From NCBI GenBank assembly GCA_023627715.1, contig JAMAHW010000068.1, positions 165,991 to 229,990 on the forward strand: DNA of 64,000 nt, read 5' to 3'. Below are positions 33,128-45,180 of this stretch, piece by piece (position 1 is the stretch's first letter; every line of letters begins with the position of its first letter). A program made the position numbers and the translations under genes. The stretch is from Periconia sp. R9002. Its lineage: Eukaryota; Ascomycota; Dothideomycetes; Pleosporales; Periconiaceae. A model generated the notes under the pieces. It searched no databases. It saw nothing but the letters and a program-made list of their open reading frames with translations, and had not been told where the DNA came from.

Positions 33128-35210
33128 ATGGAATTTGACACCAGAACGCCATCTTATACTACAAGAGCTATGGCGCTATCACAGTCGATCTCGGCGAATC
33201 TGTTCATAAAACCTGTTCAACGACCGACAGTGGAATTTATCTCGTTATGCGTAGCGTTCGGACTTCTCGTTTACATAAGTTCCACACTTATTTATCGTCT
33301 CTATATATCGCCATTAGCAAAATTTCCAGGTCCGAAACTGGCCGCAGCAACACACTACTACGAGTTTTACTACAATTACTGGTGTCAGGGAAAATACATC
33401 TATAAGATTGATGAGTTTCATCAGAAATATGGTATGTGTCATCTTCATTTCTGTACAACTCACTTCTCTAATCACTTAACTATAGGGCCCATTGTCCGAG
33501 TCAACCCTGACCTTCTCTCCATCAAAGATCCCGATGCATTCGACGAAATTTACGTGTATGAAAATAAACGAAAGACGCAGAACTTTCAAACGTTTGCCCA
33601 AGGACTTGGTTTCGATGGTAAGTGCATTGATTGTCGTTGCGATCTGGGCAATCTGACAATTTCCGAGGCTCTCATTTTCTTACCGAGGACCACGCGCTGC
33701 ACCGACGAAGACGTAAACCGCTCGAGCCATACTTCTCTCGGTCTGGTATTCTTCGCCTCCAACCACTTTTAGCAGAGTCGATCAGAAAGCTCGAGCTGCG
33801 ATTTGACGCCGTAAGGGGTACCGACACCGTGATCCGTCTTGATCACGCGTATTTTGCTCTGTCAGGAGACATCGTGGGAAAACTATGCTGGGCGGACAAA
33901 GAAGACTTTCTCGATGATCCTGAATTTGGAGTTCAATGGTATTTGGACCGTTTTGTACAAGCACATCTCATTTTAACAACATTTCCAGGTATAACCTTAT
34001 CCATGGCATCATCAAGTCGATATATATATTCCAAGGGTTTCCCTGGCTTGGAACGTAAGGGACCTTGCTATTCCTGAAGACCAATAGAGCTAACAGACCT
34101 TTAGGTTTCTCCATTATCTCCCAAAGTCGATTGTCTTGATGGTGATGCCTCAAGGAAAAGTGTTCGATGAGTTCGATGAGGTAAACCAGCTGATGATTCT
34201 GGGTAACAAGTGCTGATCTTTAGCCAGATGACTTTCCGCAACGTCGCCATAGCCAAAAAAGCCAAGATCGACCGTGAAAAACGCGACCCTTTTCGTCGTC
34301 GGTACCCCTCACTTTTTCACTGGATTGTAAATAGCGATATGCCCGAATCGGAATTAAGCGATAGCCGTCTCGCTAAAGAAGCTCAAGTCATACAATCCGC
34401 GGGAAGCACCAGTACCGCAAGAACGCTCAGCCATATTACCTACTATATCCTTGCAACTCCCCGGATCCAAGAGCGTCTCAAAACGGAGCTTCGTGATACT
34501 ATGGCCGAGTGGCCCGAGAAGTTTCCTACTTGGGTTGACTTGCAAGAGCTTCAATATTTACAAGCTATTATAAAAGAAGGCCTTCGGTAAGACTCCAAAA
34601 AATCAGTGCTCGTTAAGCCACACTGTGCAATTTGAACTTTCACTCAGTCCCATCCTAGACATAGCTTCGCTACCATGCACCCTCTCCCACGCGTGTCACC
34701 GGACATGGATATACAATATAAGCAGTGGAGTATTCCCGCAGGTGTACGTTCTTCATACGAAATAACCTGATTATTCGATTAACGCCAGATCAGACTGCTG
34801 TTGGAGTATCAGCCTATTTCATGCATACGGATCCGGAAGTGTATCCCGCGCCATTTGAATTTTTTCCCGAGCGCTGGCTGGGTGATATTCATCCCAATAT
34901 GATGCGGAACTTCGTCCCATTTGCTCGAGGTAAGGATGTTGCGTTACCCACATTTCAGACAACTGTTTGAGCATGCTGCCGAGTGATAAACTTACTTATG
35001 AGACACTAATGACCACCAGGTTCACGTAATTGTCTTGGCCAAAATCTTGCGCAAGCGGAATTGAGCCTGGCAATTGCAGTACTGTTTCGACCGGGCGCAC
35101 CGCAGCTTGAGCTCTTTGAGACCGATCATACTGACACTGATCATGTACATGATTTTGTGGTGCCCCTTCCACGGCTTGGTACGAAAGGGATTAGGGTCAA
35201 GGTTAGGTAG
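33128..35210 (+). CDS. Cytochrome P450 monooxygenase 2
   Basis: A multi-exon P450. The start is ATG 33128 (MEFDTRTPSY), or possibly ATG 33170. The membrane anchor is VEFISLCVAFGLLVYISSTL, followed by RLYISPLAKFPGPKLAA. Further landmarks: PIVRVNPDLLSI; RRRRKPLEPYFSRSG; AGSTSTARTLSHI in helix I; IIKEGLR (ExxR); FEFFPERW; and heme loop VPFARGSRNCLGQNLAQAEL across an intron. The stop is TAG 35208-35210. At least seven introns are needed. It looks like the CYP58 (trichodiene oxygenase-like) group. It follows the SDR on the same strand and probably belongs to the terpenoid locus. Confidence 0.85.
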
Positions 35211-37343
35211 TGTTGAACACCAGATATTTTGTGGAAAGAAACATTAGAAAGCAACCTTGGAATAGTTTGCAGCGAGTCGGAAAGCCGAAGCTTCAACAGT
35301 AACGTTGTATAAAACAAGAATAAGAAGTTCCAGTATTTACACTCCAATACTCAACCCAGTCAGATTAGTCAACGTATACCATATGGCTCAGGGATTAGAT
35401 AAGCCAACCGCATCTTCACTATCTCCCCAGTCCCAGCCCACTTCAGCAGATTCATTGCTCTCAAGCTTATTCTCCATCCCCAAGAGCGTTCTTTTCAAAT
35501 CTACCATCCGTGTTTTCTATCTCACTTCGAATCTGCGGTATTAATAGAAAATGGCAAAGAATGGAATACATTAAATTATACAACACACCGATCGACCTGC
35601 CCGTTCCTGCAAAGCAATGTTGAATAACCCGCTTGGCATACCTGGTTGCATTGTGCTCTCGTGGTGGTGTCGGTACCCGCTGATCAACCGCAAACTGGAT
35701 GACATCTACAGGGTTTCTGGTCTTCTAGTTGTTAATTTTCGTCCTTGGATCTCGGGCGCAGTGCAATTTGTAGCTTTGTTTATATTCCAGCGAAGCTTCA
35801 GAGAGACAAGACGATAGAACAATTCTCGCATCGCGTCGAGTGGCAGAAAGGTTTCCACTACGCCACTTATGAAATGAAGCATTGTGCATTTTCTGCATGC
35901 GGCCATGTGTTCAGAAGCTCAGCATAGTCTTTTGCCTACAATGACACGGTTCGATATGTGGTGTACCAGGTGCTCGTAGAGCGAGTACGTTGGCATGGTA
36001 CGATAATCTGAACCGGTTAGCAATAGAACCTGATCCTCACTGCTGGTGGGGGAGCACCTGATATTGACTGAAGGTGATATTTGAAATTTGAAATCTACCT
36101 CTTTTGCTACTGCTTAAGAAGCACAAACAGACCGGATCCCGCACTGTGTGATCATAAATCTCATCGGTTGTCATTCTATCATTAATGCAATGGTTAACTA
36201 TCATGGTTTGCAAGACTCTTATGAACATAGTCTTCAGATACCAGGGTGCATGTGCATGCACGTTTTTCATTGACACCTACATACCTTCGACAACGTATGG
36301 TTTAACTTGTTTCTAATCTTCTTCTCCATGTCCCTCTTCTGATTTTCTATTATTTGCTATCATCTCCATTTCATAAATCAGAGCGACTCTTCATGTGCTT
36401 AGTGAATTTATGGTGATATGGGGGGGGTGCGATAATATGCTGATGTACCGATACAGATTTTTCCTTACTCAAAAGTATGGACGGTCGACTTCAGCGATCA
36501 TTTTGTACATCCACCCCATCGTCGATCGGATTCTTAGTTTGTTGGTGCTGGCTGGCACTGCAAGATGGAACATGTACTGTACAGCTTAACATTTATATAT
36601 ACACGAAATAAGTGCTGGAATTGAACTATTCATGCAGGATGAACATAAGCTACAAGTATCCGTTGCATACCTGATTGGTTGACCGCACGGAGCCATTATC
36701 TACCACAAAAGTATACGTTTAGGTTGAAGACGAACGGGAGACTGCACCTCTTGCTAAGCATTATTGAATTTTCTATATTCTCCAGCTTCCAAAGGAAAAT
36801 ATGGCGGCTTGAGCTATTACTGGGTACCTAGGCAGCCAAGGGGAAATACAACATCCTTAGGGAATGTTACATCCGGTTTAGCAGGGAATCTGGATTTTTT
36901 ACTGTATATGGTCGGGCAGAGGGCGTCTAAGAACATTTCCAGCTGGACGTCGTCCAAGCCCACAAATCCGACTTTGCTCTCCTTTTTTCCCCCTCGAGAA
37001 GCTACCGGACGCCGGATGTAACCCCCAGAATTGTATTTGCCCTATACAGAAGGTCCTCGGCCAGGACGGGCAGGCTTACTTCCATACGTGCCCTTCGAAG
37101 ATCCGGAGATTCGCTTGGTGTATGACCCAAAGCGTGAGGATGACGTCTTGGTGAATACGACGGGAAACGTGGGGCGACACGTGCATATAATGCCGGTCAA
37201 TGGCCGTGATATCAAGGGTCTCGAACAGGTAGCTCATCCACACCGTGTAGTTACGTGAAATAGCTGTGGTCTATCTTCACAAGACCCACAATGCAACTGA
37301 TGCGTAGAATGGAGCAAATGGTCGCACTACACGAACGACGTCA
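35211..37343. other. Gene-poor stretch with doubtful frames
   Basis: 2.1 kb without a recognised gene. Two adjacent frames at 36764-37021 and 37031-37258 read like one short coding remnant (LPYVPFEDPEIRLVYDPKR), but I cannot assign it. The rest is AT-leaning and closed in all frames. Confidence 0.4.
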
Positions 37344-37607
37344 TCAGAACGGCGTTAATACGGCTGTTGGTTCACGCCATTTGTGTTCGTGGCTGTGTGT
37401 GCGACTTAAATTAATCCAATAAAATACAAGCAGGTTATCATCGCCTTTTTTGCCTTGCTCACCCAGAGTCTCCATACTGCAGGAAGTGAAAGGAAGGTGA
37501 TGCATGAGGTCGCATGGAATGTGGCACAGCAAAGAGGCTAATATAAGCCAGTCATCATATCCGAGCTTTTGCCTAGGTAACGTTCTTGCGTAGAAGCGCA
37601 CTGACAC
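37344..37607 (-). pseudogene. Remnant of a third rhodopsin-like membrane protein
   Basis: The reading VRFYARTLPRQKLGYDDWLI is the post-helix-1 signature of the fungal rhodopsin-like family (compare the two full genes at 8192 and 25268). After LASLL the frame runs into unrelated sequence and stops. Upstream, a shifted frame keeps a hydrophobic stretch (LTLIVLILILVLPLL) that could be helix 1. Only the N-terminal part is left. Confidence 0.65.
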
Positions 37608-38026
37608 GTCAACAGTGGCAAAACGAGTATCAGGATTAGAACGATGAGAGTCAGCTGCGGGGTGCTATTGATTCTCCTGCGAGATTACTTTGAAGCTAGA
37701 AGGAAAGACTTCATTGATTTAGGTTTCCTTCTTGATCGACCACCTTCATTTGACTCGAATATTTAAAGACAGTCTCGGGGAATCAAATTTGTTTCTGGGA
37801 GGTTAAAAGAGTTTGCCCGACGACTATTCGGCCTCTTCAGCAGCGACGCCGCAAGCGTGCATGAGCGCCATTTATGGGTAACTTCGCCCTTTTCTTTCCC
37901 CGCATCGCATTCTTCATTTTGTCTTAGCTGTCGCCCACTGGTGCAATCAACCTTCCGGCGTCGAGCAGCATCATTATATTAAACTTTGGGAAATACAAAA
38001 TTCACTGCTACGTTACAATACCTACC
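37608..38026. other. Intergenic, promoter of methyltransferase
   Basis: About 420 bases. CT-rich leader sequence immediately before the start at 38027. Nothing else recognised. Confidence 0.45.
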
Positions 38027-38961
38027 ATGGCCGCTTCCGTGAAGCAAGATGAATCAAATCCTGTACGAGCTCCTCTATATGCGGGTATGGCGGTCCGACA
38101 GCAGAACGAGTATGACCGACTCAGGACGCAGCACGAACTTCACAAGGCAGCTATGAAGGGACAGCTAATACGCGTCCCTCTATCGCAGGACGAGCCTATT
38201 CGTGTGCTTGACTCGGCCACAGGCGACGGCCTCTGGATGGTTGATGTAGCGAACCAATACCCAAAAGCGACGTTTGTGGGCACGGATATTATAACTAAGC
38301 ACTTTGGGCAATTGGAAGACTTGCCGCCGTCAATCTCCTTCAAGATACAGTCGGTGCTGGAGGATTGGCCTGAGGAAGATCACGGAGCATTCGATCTTGT
38401 TCACCAACGATACTGCCTTGCCATGTTCTCACCAGAGAAGGACGCAGCTATTGTTTCCCGTCTGTTCAAATTAGTCAAGCCGGGAGGCTATATCCAGCTA
38501 GTAGATGCAAACCTACTAGGCTATGACGGTGGTGATGCACACCCTGGTATGACCAGGATGATGCGCTACATGCAACGAGGCTTCACAGACGCTAATATGA
38601 ACCCCGCTCCGGGACCCAACCTGGCAGAATGGGTTGAAGCAGCTGGTGCGCTTGATGTTAAGGAGGAGGTTCTCTCCTTCCCTATGGGTTGCCTGGCAGC
38701 TACGGAAACGGATCAGCAAAACACCACATCCAGCCTGGTTAATATGATTGACAACTTTGCTGTGATTGGATCGAGTAAGTATTTGGAGCTATTCACCTTT
38801 AGGGCCTTGTACACTGACAATTATCTTCTGCAGAAATCCCTGGCTACTGGTATTCACAGCAAGATTTTGCTTCGCTCAAGGAAGCCGTTGTTAAGGAAAT
38901 GACTGAGACGGGGAATACGTGGCGCTTCCATGTAATTACTGGTCGGAAGGAGGGTCTATGA
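38027..38961 (+). CDS. SAM-dependent class I methyltransferase (LaeA/UMTA-like)
   Basis: Two exons (38027-38774 and 38834-38961; intron GTAAGT..CAG) encode 291 residues. The start context is ACCATGG. The SAM-binding motif is VLDSATGDGLWMVDVA, motif II is ATFVGTDI, and the post-motif is LFKLVKPGGYIQLVD. The protein ends with ITGRKEGL, typical of this family. Members methylate small molecules in metabolite clusters or, like LaeA, act as regulators; the length and the simple domain suggest a tailoring methyltransferase. It could serve the terpenoid locus. It is intact only when the intron is removed. Confidence 0.88.
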
Positions 38962-39165
38962 CTCGATGCAGTATTGCCTGAGCAAGGGTTCGCCTGTAAC
39001 TCGTATGGCTCCTGTGTGTCTAGTTAGGTAGATGAAATACTTCCCCCTCCCCGACAAGATGTTCAACTTCCATACCTACAACGATACTACTGCGGAACCC
39101 CAATGTGCATTTAAAGACAAAGAGGCAGCCATCCTGAAGTAGGCCGGCTACAAGTAATAAGAACG

Positions 39166-39831
39166 GTGAAAATAATAGATGGATCCATTTTTCATCGACA
39201 CAGGCAATTTGAAAGCGGTTTTGCGGCTTTTTGGTGTATTGTGTCTTTTATCTATCCGTTTCGGTTTCTTCGATTTCACTTTGAAAAAGATACGAATCAT
39301 GCTTTCGCCTCCGGCCCGGCCCGTCACTCTGACTACTTAATTCTATCCAACGTGTCGAACAAGTATAAAAGGCCACCACCGTCGGCATGCGATAGGTGCC
39401 TACGCTGCCTCAGTGGGCAAGAATCATGTGTTAAATGCGCAAAGGAGTAAGTCCAGAGTTCTCACTTACACCAGCAACGCAATATGCCACTTCAGTTACC
39501 GGGCGCACGTTGGCAAGCAAAATGAAGTCTTCACAAGCGGACAATTGAGCGACTGAAAGAGGTAGTTGAGACATCAGCCGCTGATAGCATCGAAGCCCGC
39601 TACGCCTTAAACCTCCTCAACTGCAGCCGTAACGGTATTTTTTTGCAGGAGAGCACTTTGTCCCAGTCAACAGCCAGCAACATAACGGAGGGAAATAGCG
39701 CGCCAAACACTCCACAATTTCCAAACGAGGAACTGGGGGCTCCTAGGGAGCCGTCGCTCGATGTAATGTGTGCGTCCCTTAACGTGACTAATTCACTATC
39801 CGAATTTGAGTTGGAGCCAGCGGATCCTTGA
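39166..39831 (+). pseudogene. Zn2Cys6 regulator remnant with deletion inside the zinc cluster
   Basis: Text SACDRCLRCLSGQESCVKC, followed through an intron (GTAAGT..CCAG) by an ICHFSYRAHVGK segment, is a Zn2Cys6 domain in which cysteines 2 and 3 are separated by two residues (C-LR-C) instead of six. The coding then stops at TGA about 40 residues later. A following frame (39643-39831, STLSQSTASNITEGN) looks like the Ser/Thr-rich part of such a factor. No regulatory domain follows. It resembles AflR-like pathway regulators in the basic and FSYRAH text. Confidence 0.6.
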
Positions 39832-40407
39832 GGTGAGGAATACAATAGCAAACGCCTAACGATATTCACCGCTGACTATCAATAAATACGGATTAAGCCC
39901 TTTGCTTTATCAACACCTATCTGACAGGACCTCGAGATGACACTTTCCCTTACCTTTTTCCCTCCTCAAACGGCACCTCGGACCTCCCAGATACTCTTGA
40001 TTGATCGGAGTACTTATTTCACTTTAAAATAAATTTAGTTTATAGTTCTTTAAAATAGGCTTCTGTGTGTTTTTAATTTCTAATGGGATTAACTTTAATA
40101 AGTGGCTATAGTACTTAGTGAAATAAACTATTTATACGAAAGAGGTGTATGAAGCGCTATATACAGGGTATTAACAACGCCCAGAAGAACTAGGGTAATC
40201 ACTCTTTCTCTGCTCGAAGATTATGACGATTATCAGTGTGCATCGCAACCTAGATATGCCACCAATGATGCCATCATTGATAGCCGTGGCGCAAATCTGA
40301 ACATGGAAGAATATTACAGAATGGCGAACCACCAACGTCTTCTATTAACCGCATAGGTGAAGAGGTGTGACGAAGCGCGTTGACACAGGCGAACCAAGTA
40401 AAACCGA
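39832..40407. other. Intergenic, AT-leaning
   Basis: About 575 bases, moderately AT-rich with many short stops. No gene recognised. Confidence 0.45.
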
Positions 40408-41682
40408 TCAGTCCAATTTGTCAACCTTAGAGCCTGATTCGATCGCGTCGCTCGTCTTCTTGGAGCCGCCACCCTTGAGCCAGTCCTTGATCACAGCCTG
40501 GTTATCAGAGACCGTGACCTTGTCCGACCGTGCAGGGAGAACTTGCGTGCATTCGGTTAGGTTGTTGATATTGTTGACACCGAGAAGCGATAGTCGAACG
40601 TATTCTTTGGCGTAGTCCTTTGCATCTTGTTAGTGCCAGATGTGAAGAGAAGGCCCTGAGTTGCTTACCTCGTTCCAATGCGCTTGTCCCGCGGCAAATT
40701 CGTTCCACTCCCTAACGGCGAATGAATTTTGCGACAATTTGACGTCGCTTGGGAATTTGAAAACACGACTTGGCGTACTGCTGCTGAGGGTCTCGGCGTA
40801 GAATCCAACATCCCAGATACCTGGTGTGGTATCTTGAGGGTCGCCCGAGCGGCTGACGTTGACAAAGTGTTGCTGACTCGTTGTATGTGCACCGACTAGA
40901 GCAACAAGGCCGTGTACTCGAATCGTCTTGTTCTCGAACAACTCAATAAGAGCGGGCGCTTCTGCGAATACATCCGGAAGGAGATTGTTAACGGCAGGAC
41001 GACTGCTATCGATGCGGCCCACAAAGGAGCGCACACGCGGACCAAGGGGGCATACGACAGTCGCAACGTTGGCCGCCATCTGGATGAGATCGGCCATACC
41101 AACACCGTATGGATGGTACTTTTTGTACCAGCCAGTGACGACTTCTGCGATATGTTGCAGCCCGTTGTTCTCTCCTCTCTTCAATTCATCTTCGTTGCCG
41201 CTCAGTCCACTTAGCAGTATACTGCCGTCCGCGCCGCCATGGTCGTCGGTATACTTGCTCCAAGTACCCGCATCATGGAACCCAAGGCGCACAGCTGCCC
41301 GCGCTTCGGCCGTGCATCGGCCGCTTTGCCCGCGGAACATCTTCTCCATCTCCACAGCTACATGACGCCAAACGCAGCAGGTGTCGGCTTGGCATTTTGC
41401 GGAGTCGATGTTGGAGAGGCCGCCCGACCATGTGTCGAAGGCTTGGGGGTCTGCGGATCCAGTGAGGATTCCCCATACGGTCCAGCCAACTGCGCTCTTT
41501 GGACCACCGGTCCCTCCGTTGAAATCAGAGCGGAGGTCACCGATCAATTCGAAGGAATCGGGCTCTAATGGGTCCCTTTTTGCTAGATTTGACTGGATGC
41601 TGGAAAGGGAGGATTTCATGCCGGGCCATGCGTGTGAAGTCCATGCTATGGAAGTAACAACGAGGAAATTGAAAAGCTTCAT
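40408..41682 (-). CDS. Secreted class II heme peroxidase
   Basis: Two exons (40669-41682 and 40408-40617; intron GTAAGC..AAG) encode 407 residues with a signal peptide (MKLFNFLVVTSIAWTSHA). The distal heme pocket is R132-x3-H136 in VRLGFHDAGTW, the calcium-site text is DDHGGADGSIL, and the proximal histidine is H266 in LVALVGAHTTS. Four or more cysteine pairs are likely. Class II fungal peroxidases oxidise phenolic compounds outside the cell. The sequence ends KVDKLD. A start at 41715 is possible but gives a poorer signal peptide. No cluster partner is apparent. Confidence 0.9.
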
Positions 41683-42569
41683 GGTGTTCAGGAGAAACGA
41701 AAACGAAAGAATCAATTTAGTGAAGGTTTGGTGCTGCTAGTACGCGTACTTTTCTTTGTTGAACTATTTAGAGGGATTCTACCTCGATAAAAATAAGATC
41801 TAAAAGTAATAACGAAAAAAGGCAGACCACCTTCTGATACGAAAATGTCTTCGGAAAAAAAAAATCAAGGGCGTTATATGAGACTGACGGTCGTGGTCCT
41901 AGGTGACCAGAGTACTCGTACAATTGACGGCTCATGACAGTTTAAGATCAGCCATATCGACCTAGAGTGCCCATGGCCCCCGCATGGTTAGCCAGGGCTA
42001 TTGTAGACAAACTGGCCCTACCGCCACAGCGGGAAGCGCGCCGACTTGCCCAGTCCAGAACATCCAGTCTAGAACATGGGGACGCTCAGGGACTCGCGAA
42101 AATCAGGTCATGGACAAGCTCCAAGCTAAGCATTTTCCAAGTGTGCTAAAATTATCTTGGGTCTAGAGTGCGCATTTCCGGATAGAGCTGAAGAAACAAG
42201 CCTCGTGTGGCGCTGCCAAGTATTGTCAGGCACACATATGGCGCACACATTCGTATTTTCAATAGTACCACGTCGTCGGGCTCGTGTCCGCGATCTCGTA
42301 TTCTCGTTAATCGTCGAATGTCGACGCGAGCTTTATGTACCAAGTTCTGGCCATGGACCTCCGCGCTCCTTCGCCTACCATCTACAAAGGTAAGATTACT
42401 TTCTCCACGGAATTCTCCGTACGAAGCTGCATCATGCCAGATGCGAAGTCGCCGAGCTGGGCAACTCAAATACGAGACTGCGAGGTTAAATTAACTCAAA
42501 ACACATGTCTTCACCCCCGGTGGCAGACTCAACCATCACTCGTAACCTTGTGTGTGCTTTGTCTTCGCT
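41683..42569. promoter_or_regulatory. Divergent promoter region, peroxidase and secreted PKD-like protein
   Basis: About 890 bases between divergent starts. Many overlapping short open frames, none convincing. Both promoters are expected here. Confidence 0.45.
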
Positions 42570-44702
42570 ATGCATTTCCTCACGTTACTGTCGACTGTGC
42601 TGCTCTCGGCTGGTGTCATAGCCCAGAGTCCCCCGGTGCCCTTTACAATTGACGGAAACTTAGAGAGGTATGATTTCATCCTTGGGCATGGTGTATTCGC
42701 GAACTAACTCGGCGGCAGTGTTTCCGCAAAGGATACAACCTTCAACACTGGAGGCTCCATAACCGTGTCGGGCATACCCATCACAATTCCGTCCAACTTG
42801 CTGGTCCAATTCCCGGCTGCATTCATACCGTTCAAAGATTTTGCCGCTAGCGGCGGTGATTTTGGGGGCTGGGAAGTGAGTGTTGACGGCAACTACGTAG
42901 GTGAGATCTCAGTACACAAGGGTATCCTCATCTAACTCTAGATGCAGGTTGAGGGTAGACCTGTTGCTGGCCGACTTGCCATCTCTCAGCTACTTGGAGG
43001 CGTGGGTGCAGGCGTTGTCGAATCTGTCGGCACTGATGGTACTCTGAAGATTGCTAATGGTGGCCCAACAATCCGCATCGTAAGCGCCATCTGCCGTAAA
43101 GCATTCTCTCCGTATGGCTGATTTGTATCCTAAGAACACACCGAATGGTGTTTATGGTACGGCCTACACACAAAGGCCATTCCTCACGGCCGACGAGTCC
43201 AACCCAAGTATCTGCTCCTTCTCTGGCTATCCCATGTGCATCCCTCGCAGCACCACCGACCTAGATTGCCCCAGTTCAAACCGTGCAGCCAATGGCGATC
43301 GTGTCTAGTGAGTCACACTGCCTGGAAATAATTATGAGAAAAGCACCTAACCACTTGTTTTAGCACTCCCAAAGATCCAACCGTCATGGCTCCCTTCGTC
43401 CCGGGCGATTATGTGACTTGGGCCGGGGTCAAGAATGGCGGTGAAATCCTTGTTTACACACTTATAGCCGAGAACGTGCAGCAGCTCACTGCGGCCAGCA
43501 AAGGCGAGCCAGTCTACGTGCGTGTTGAGGATGTATGAGATGCCCAGTCCACAGATCAACTGAGAGGGAACACCCAACTAACACACTGCAAGATCATCAT
43601 TGGCATCAATGACGGCGATCCAAACACCGAGGTCGGCCAGACCAAGTTTACCGGCTATCTCTCCGATGGAACCAATTCAGTGACCATCTACCGCGTCGAT
43701 GTCGACCCGTGTACCCGCGACGAGACCGAAACCCAAGTCGCTGCCGGCTCGCTCAAGGCAGGAGACGTCCGCAACAAATTCGACATCCGTTTCAAGGATA
43801 CCACTATTACGCATGCCGCTCGCGAATACCGCGTCAAAGCCAGCAGCGGCCAGAAGCCGGTTGCCAAGAACATCACCGCCGGCCAGTACCAAGCACCCAT
43901 CTCCGAGATAATCTGGCCGGAGAACAACGTTCCAGGAACGGTATTCAGCCAGCTTGCCTTCCAACTGCTCGGCCAGCTGAAAGATGGCTTCGTCCAGGAC
44001 AACAAGCAATGGGGTCAACTCAACCCGTGGCCCGGTGCGCCAACTCCTACACCCGCGAAGACATGCACAGGCAACGAGCTCACCAATACGAATAACAATC
44101 CCCCTCCCGCTTCCGGCGCATTGCCAGTCGCAAATGCCGGGGCCGATATCCTGAAGCAAAACTTCGGCTCCATCACCACCCTCACCGGTCAAAATACCAA
44201 CACCGCCCTCACCGCCTCCCAAGTAACCTTCGCCTGGACCGGTCCCGACGGCATCACCATCACCAACGCCGATAAGGCCCAAGCCAGCTTCCTCAACCCC
44301 TGGGGCACCACCTCCATCACGCGCACCTTCACACTGAAAGTCTGCCTTGTATCCGACAACACTAAGTGCTCAACTGATAGCGTCGACGTCACAACCGACA
44401 CGACACAGGAGAGCATCAAAGTCACGAGCTACCAGTTTGCAAACAAGAATGGTGGCACCATCACCGTGAAGGCGGAGACCAACAATGTGCTTGCAACGGA
44501 CGATGGCGCGAAGCTGCAGCTTACCTTCGGCACAACAACGGTGCCCATGGTGCAGGATACGACCAACGGCGGGTTGTATACGTTTACGCGTACCAACATC
44601 GGCAAGCAGCCAGTCAGCATTTCAATCAAGGCGGCGCACAACCCTACGCCCGTCACGCAGACAGCACTGCTGAGGCGATCAAGGCGGGGCCTACAGCGGT
44701 GA
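42570..44702 (+). CDS. Secreted protein with C-terminal PKD-like domain
   Basis: The start is ATG 42570, with signal peptide MHFLTLLSTVLLSAGVIAQ. Introns follow GNLES (GTATGA..CAG), GNYV, the GGPTIRI segment, NGDRV, and VRVED. The N-terminal ~350 residues contain no domain I can name (SGIPITIPSNLLVQFP, PVAGRLAISQLLGG). From about 44120 the sequence PVANAGADILK..TLTGQNTN..VTFAWTGPDGITITNAD reads like a PKD/K319L-type beta-sandwich domain. Codon use in the last exon is GC-rich compared with the neighbours. It is likely a cell-surface or extracellular matrix protein. The C-terminus (RRSRRGLQR) is basic, and a further 3' exon cannot be excluded. Confidence 0.75.
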
Positions 44703-44856
44703 GTCCGTCCTAGGGGATAGGCTGGCAAATGGGTGTAGGTTGGGTAGAGGTCACCTTAAAAAAATAGGTATACCCTAAGTATCCCCTTTTCATTTGGTAA
44801 AGGTTGTAAAACAAATACTAAAAATATATTTAAATTTCTAATGTCTCTCTATTTAG

Positions 44857-44896
44857 AAGTGTTTTCTTCGTAATTAATTGGTGTAATCAGTCACGA
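44857..44896. repeat. Direct repeat, copy 1 (about 40 bp)
   Basis: AAGTGTTTTCTTCG, then TAATTGGTGTAATCAGTCACG. The second copy is at 45034. The two differ by a few transitions and a short indel. Confidence 0.8.
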
Positions 44897-45033
44897 TAGT
44901 GTCTCTCTATATTTTCAGTTAGAAAGATAGTAGCTTGTTTCTCTATTGTAGGGTTCATACCAAAGTGTAGATAGTTTAAAAAAAATAATAATAATTCTTT
45001 TCTACCCTTCTTTGGGTTCAAATATATATTAAA

Positions 45034-45075
45034 AGTGTTTCCTTCTTCGCAAGTAATTGGTGTAATCAGTCACGG
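45034..45075. repeat. Direct repeat, copy 2 (about 40 bp)
   Basis: AAGTGTTTCCTTCTTCG, then TAATTGGTGTAATCAGTCACG. It matches the copy at 44857. Confidence 0.8.
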
Positions 45076-45180
45076 TATCAGTTCAAATATATACATAAGT
45101 TAGGGGGCGTTGCCCTAGGGAGTGCATCGTGGATAGGAGAACATTAGAAGTCTTAACCATAGAAACCTTTCTTCAACCTA

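Larger units (their letters stand above)
44703..45180. other. AT-rich degenerate tract
   Basis: Very AT-rich, with direct repeats. It borders the damaged 3' half of the LysM pseudogene, consistent with RIP spreading from repeated DNA. Confidence 0.65.

Noticed and set aside
36764..37258. Two neighbouring small frames as one gene
   Set aside because: No recognised domain and no splice pair that joins them well; kept only as a note in the gap entry.
41381..41740. Several long plus-strand frames over the peroxidase gene
   Set aside because: They are shadows of the GC-rich peroxidase exon on the minus strand, which has signal peptide and heme motifs.
43677..44282. 201-residue minus-strand frame in the PKD-like gene
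   Set aside because: A shadow of the GC-rich last exon; its Gly/Val-rich composition comes from the reverse of Thr/Asn/Pro codons.
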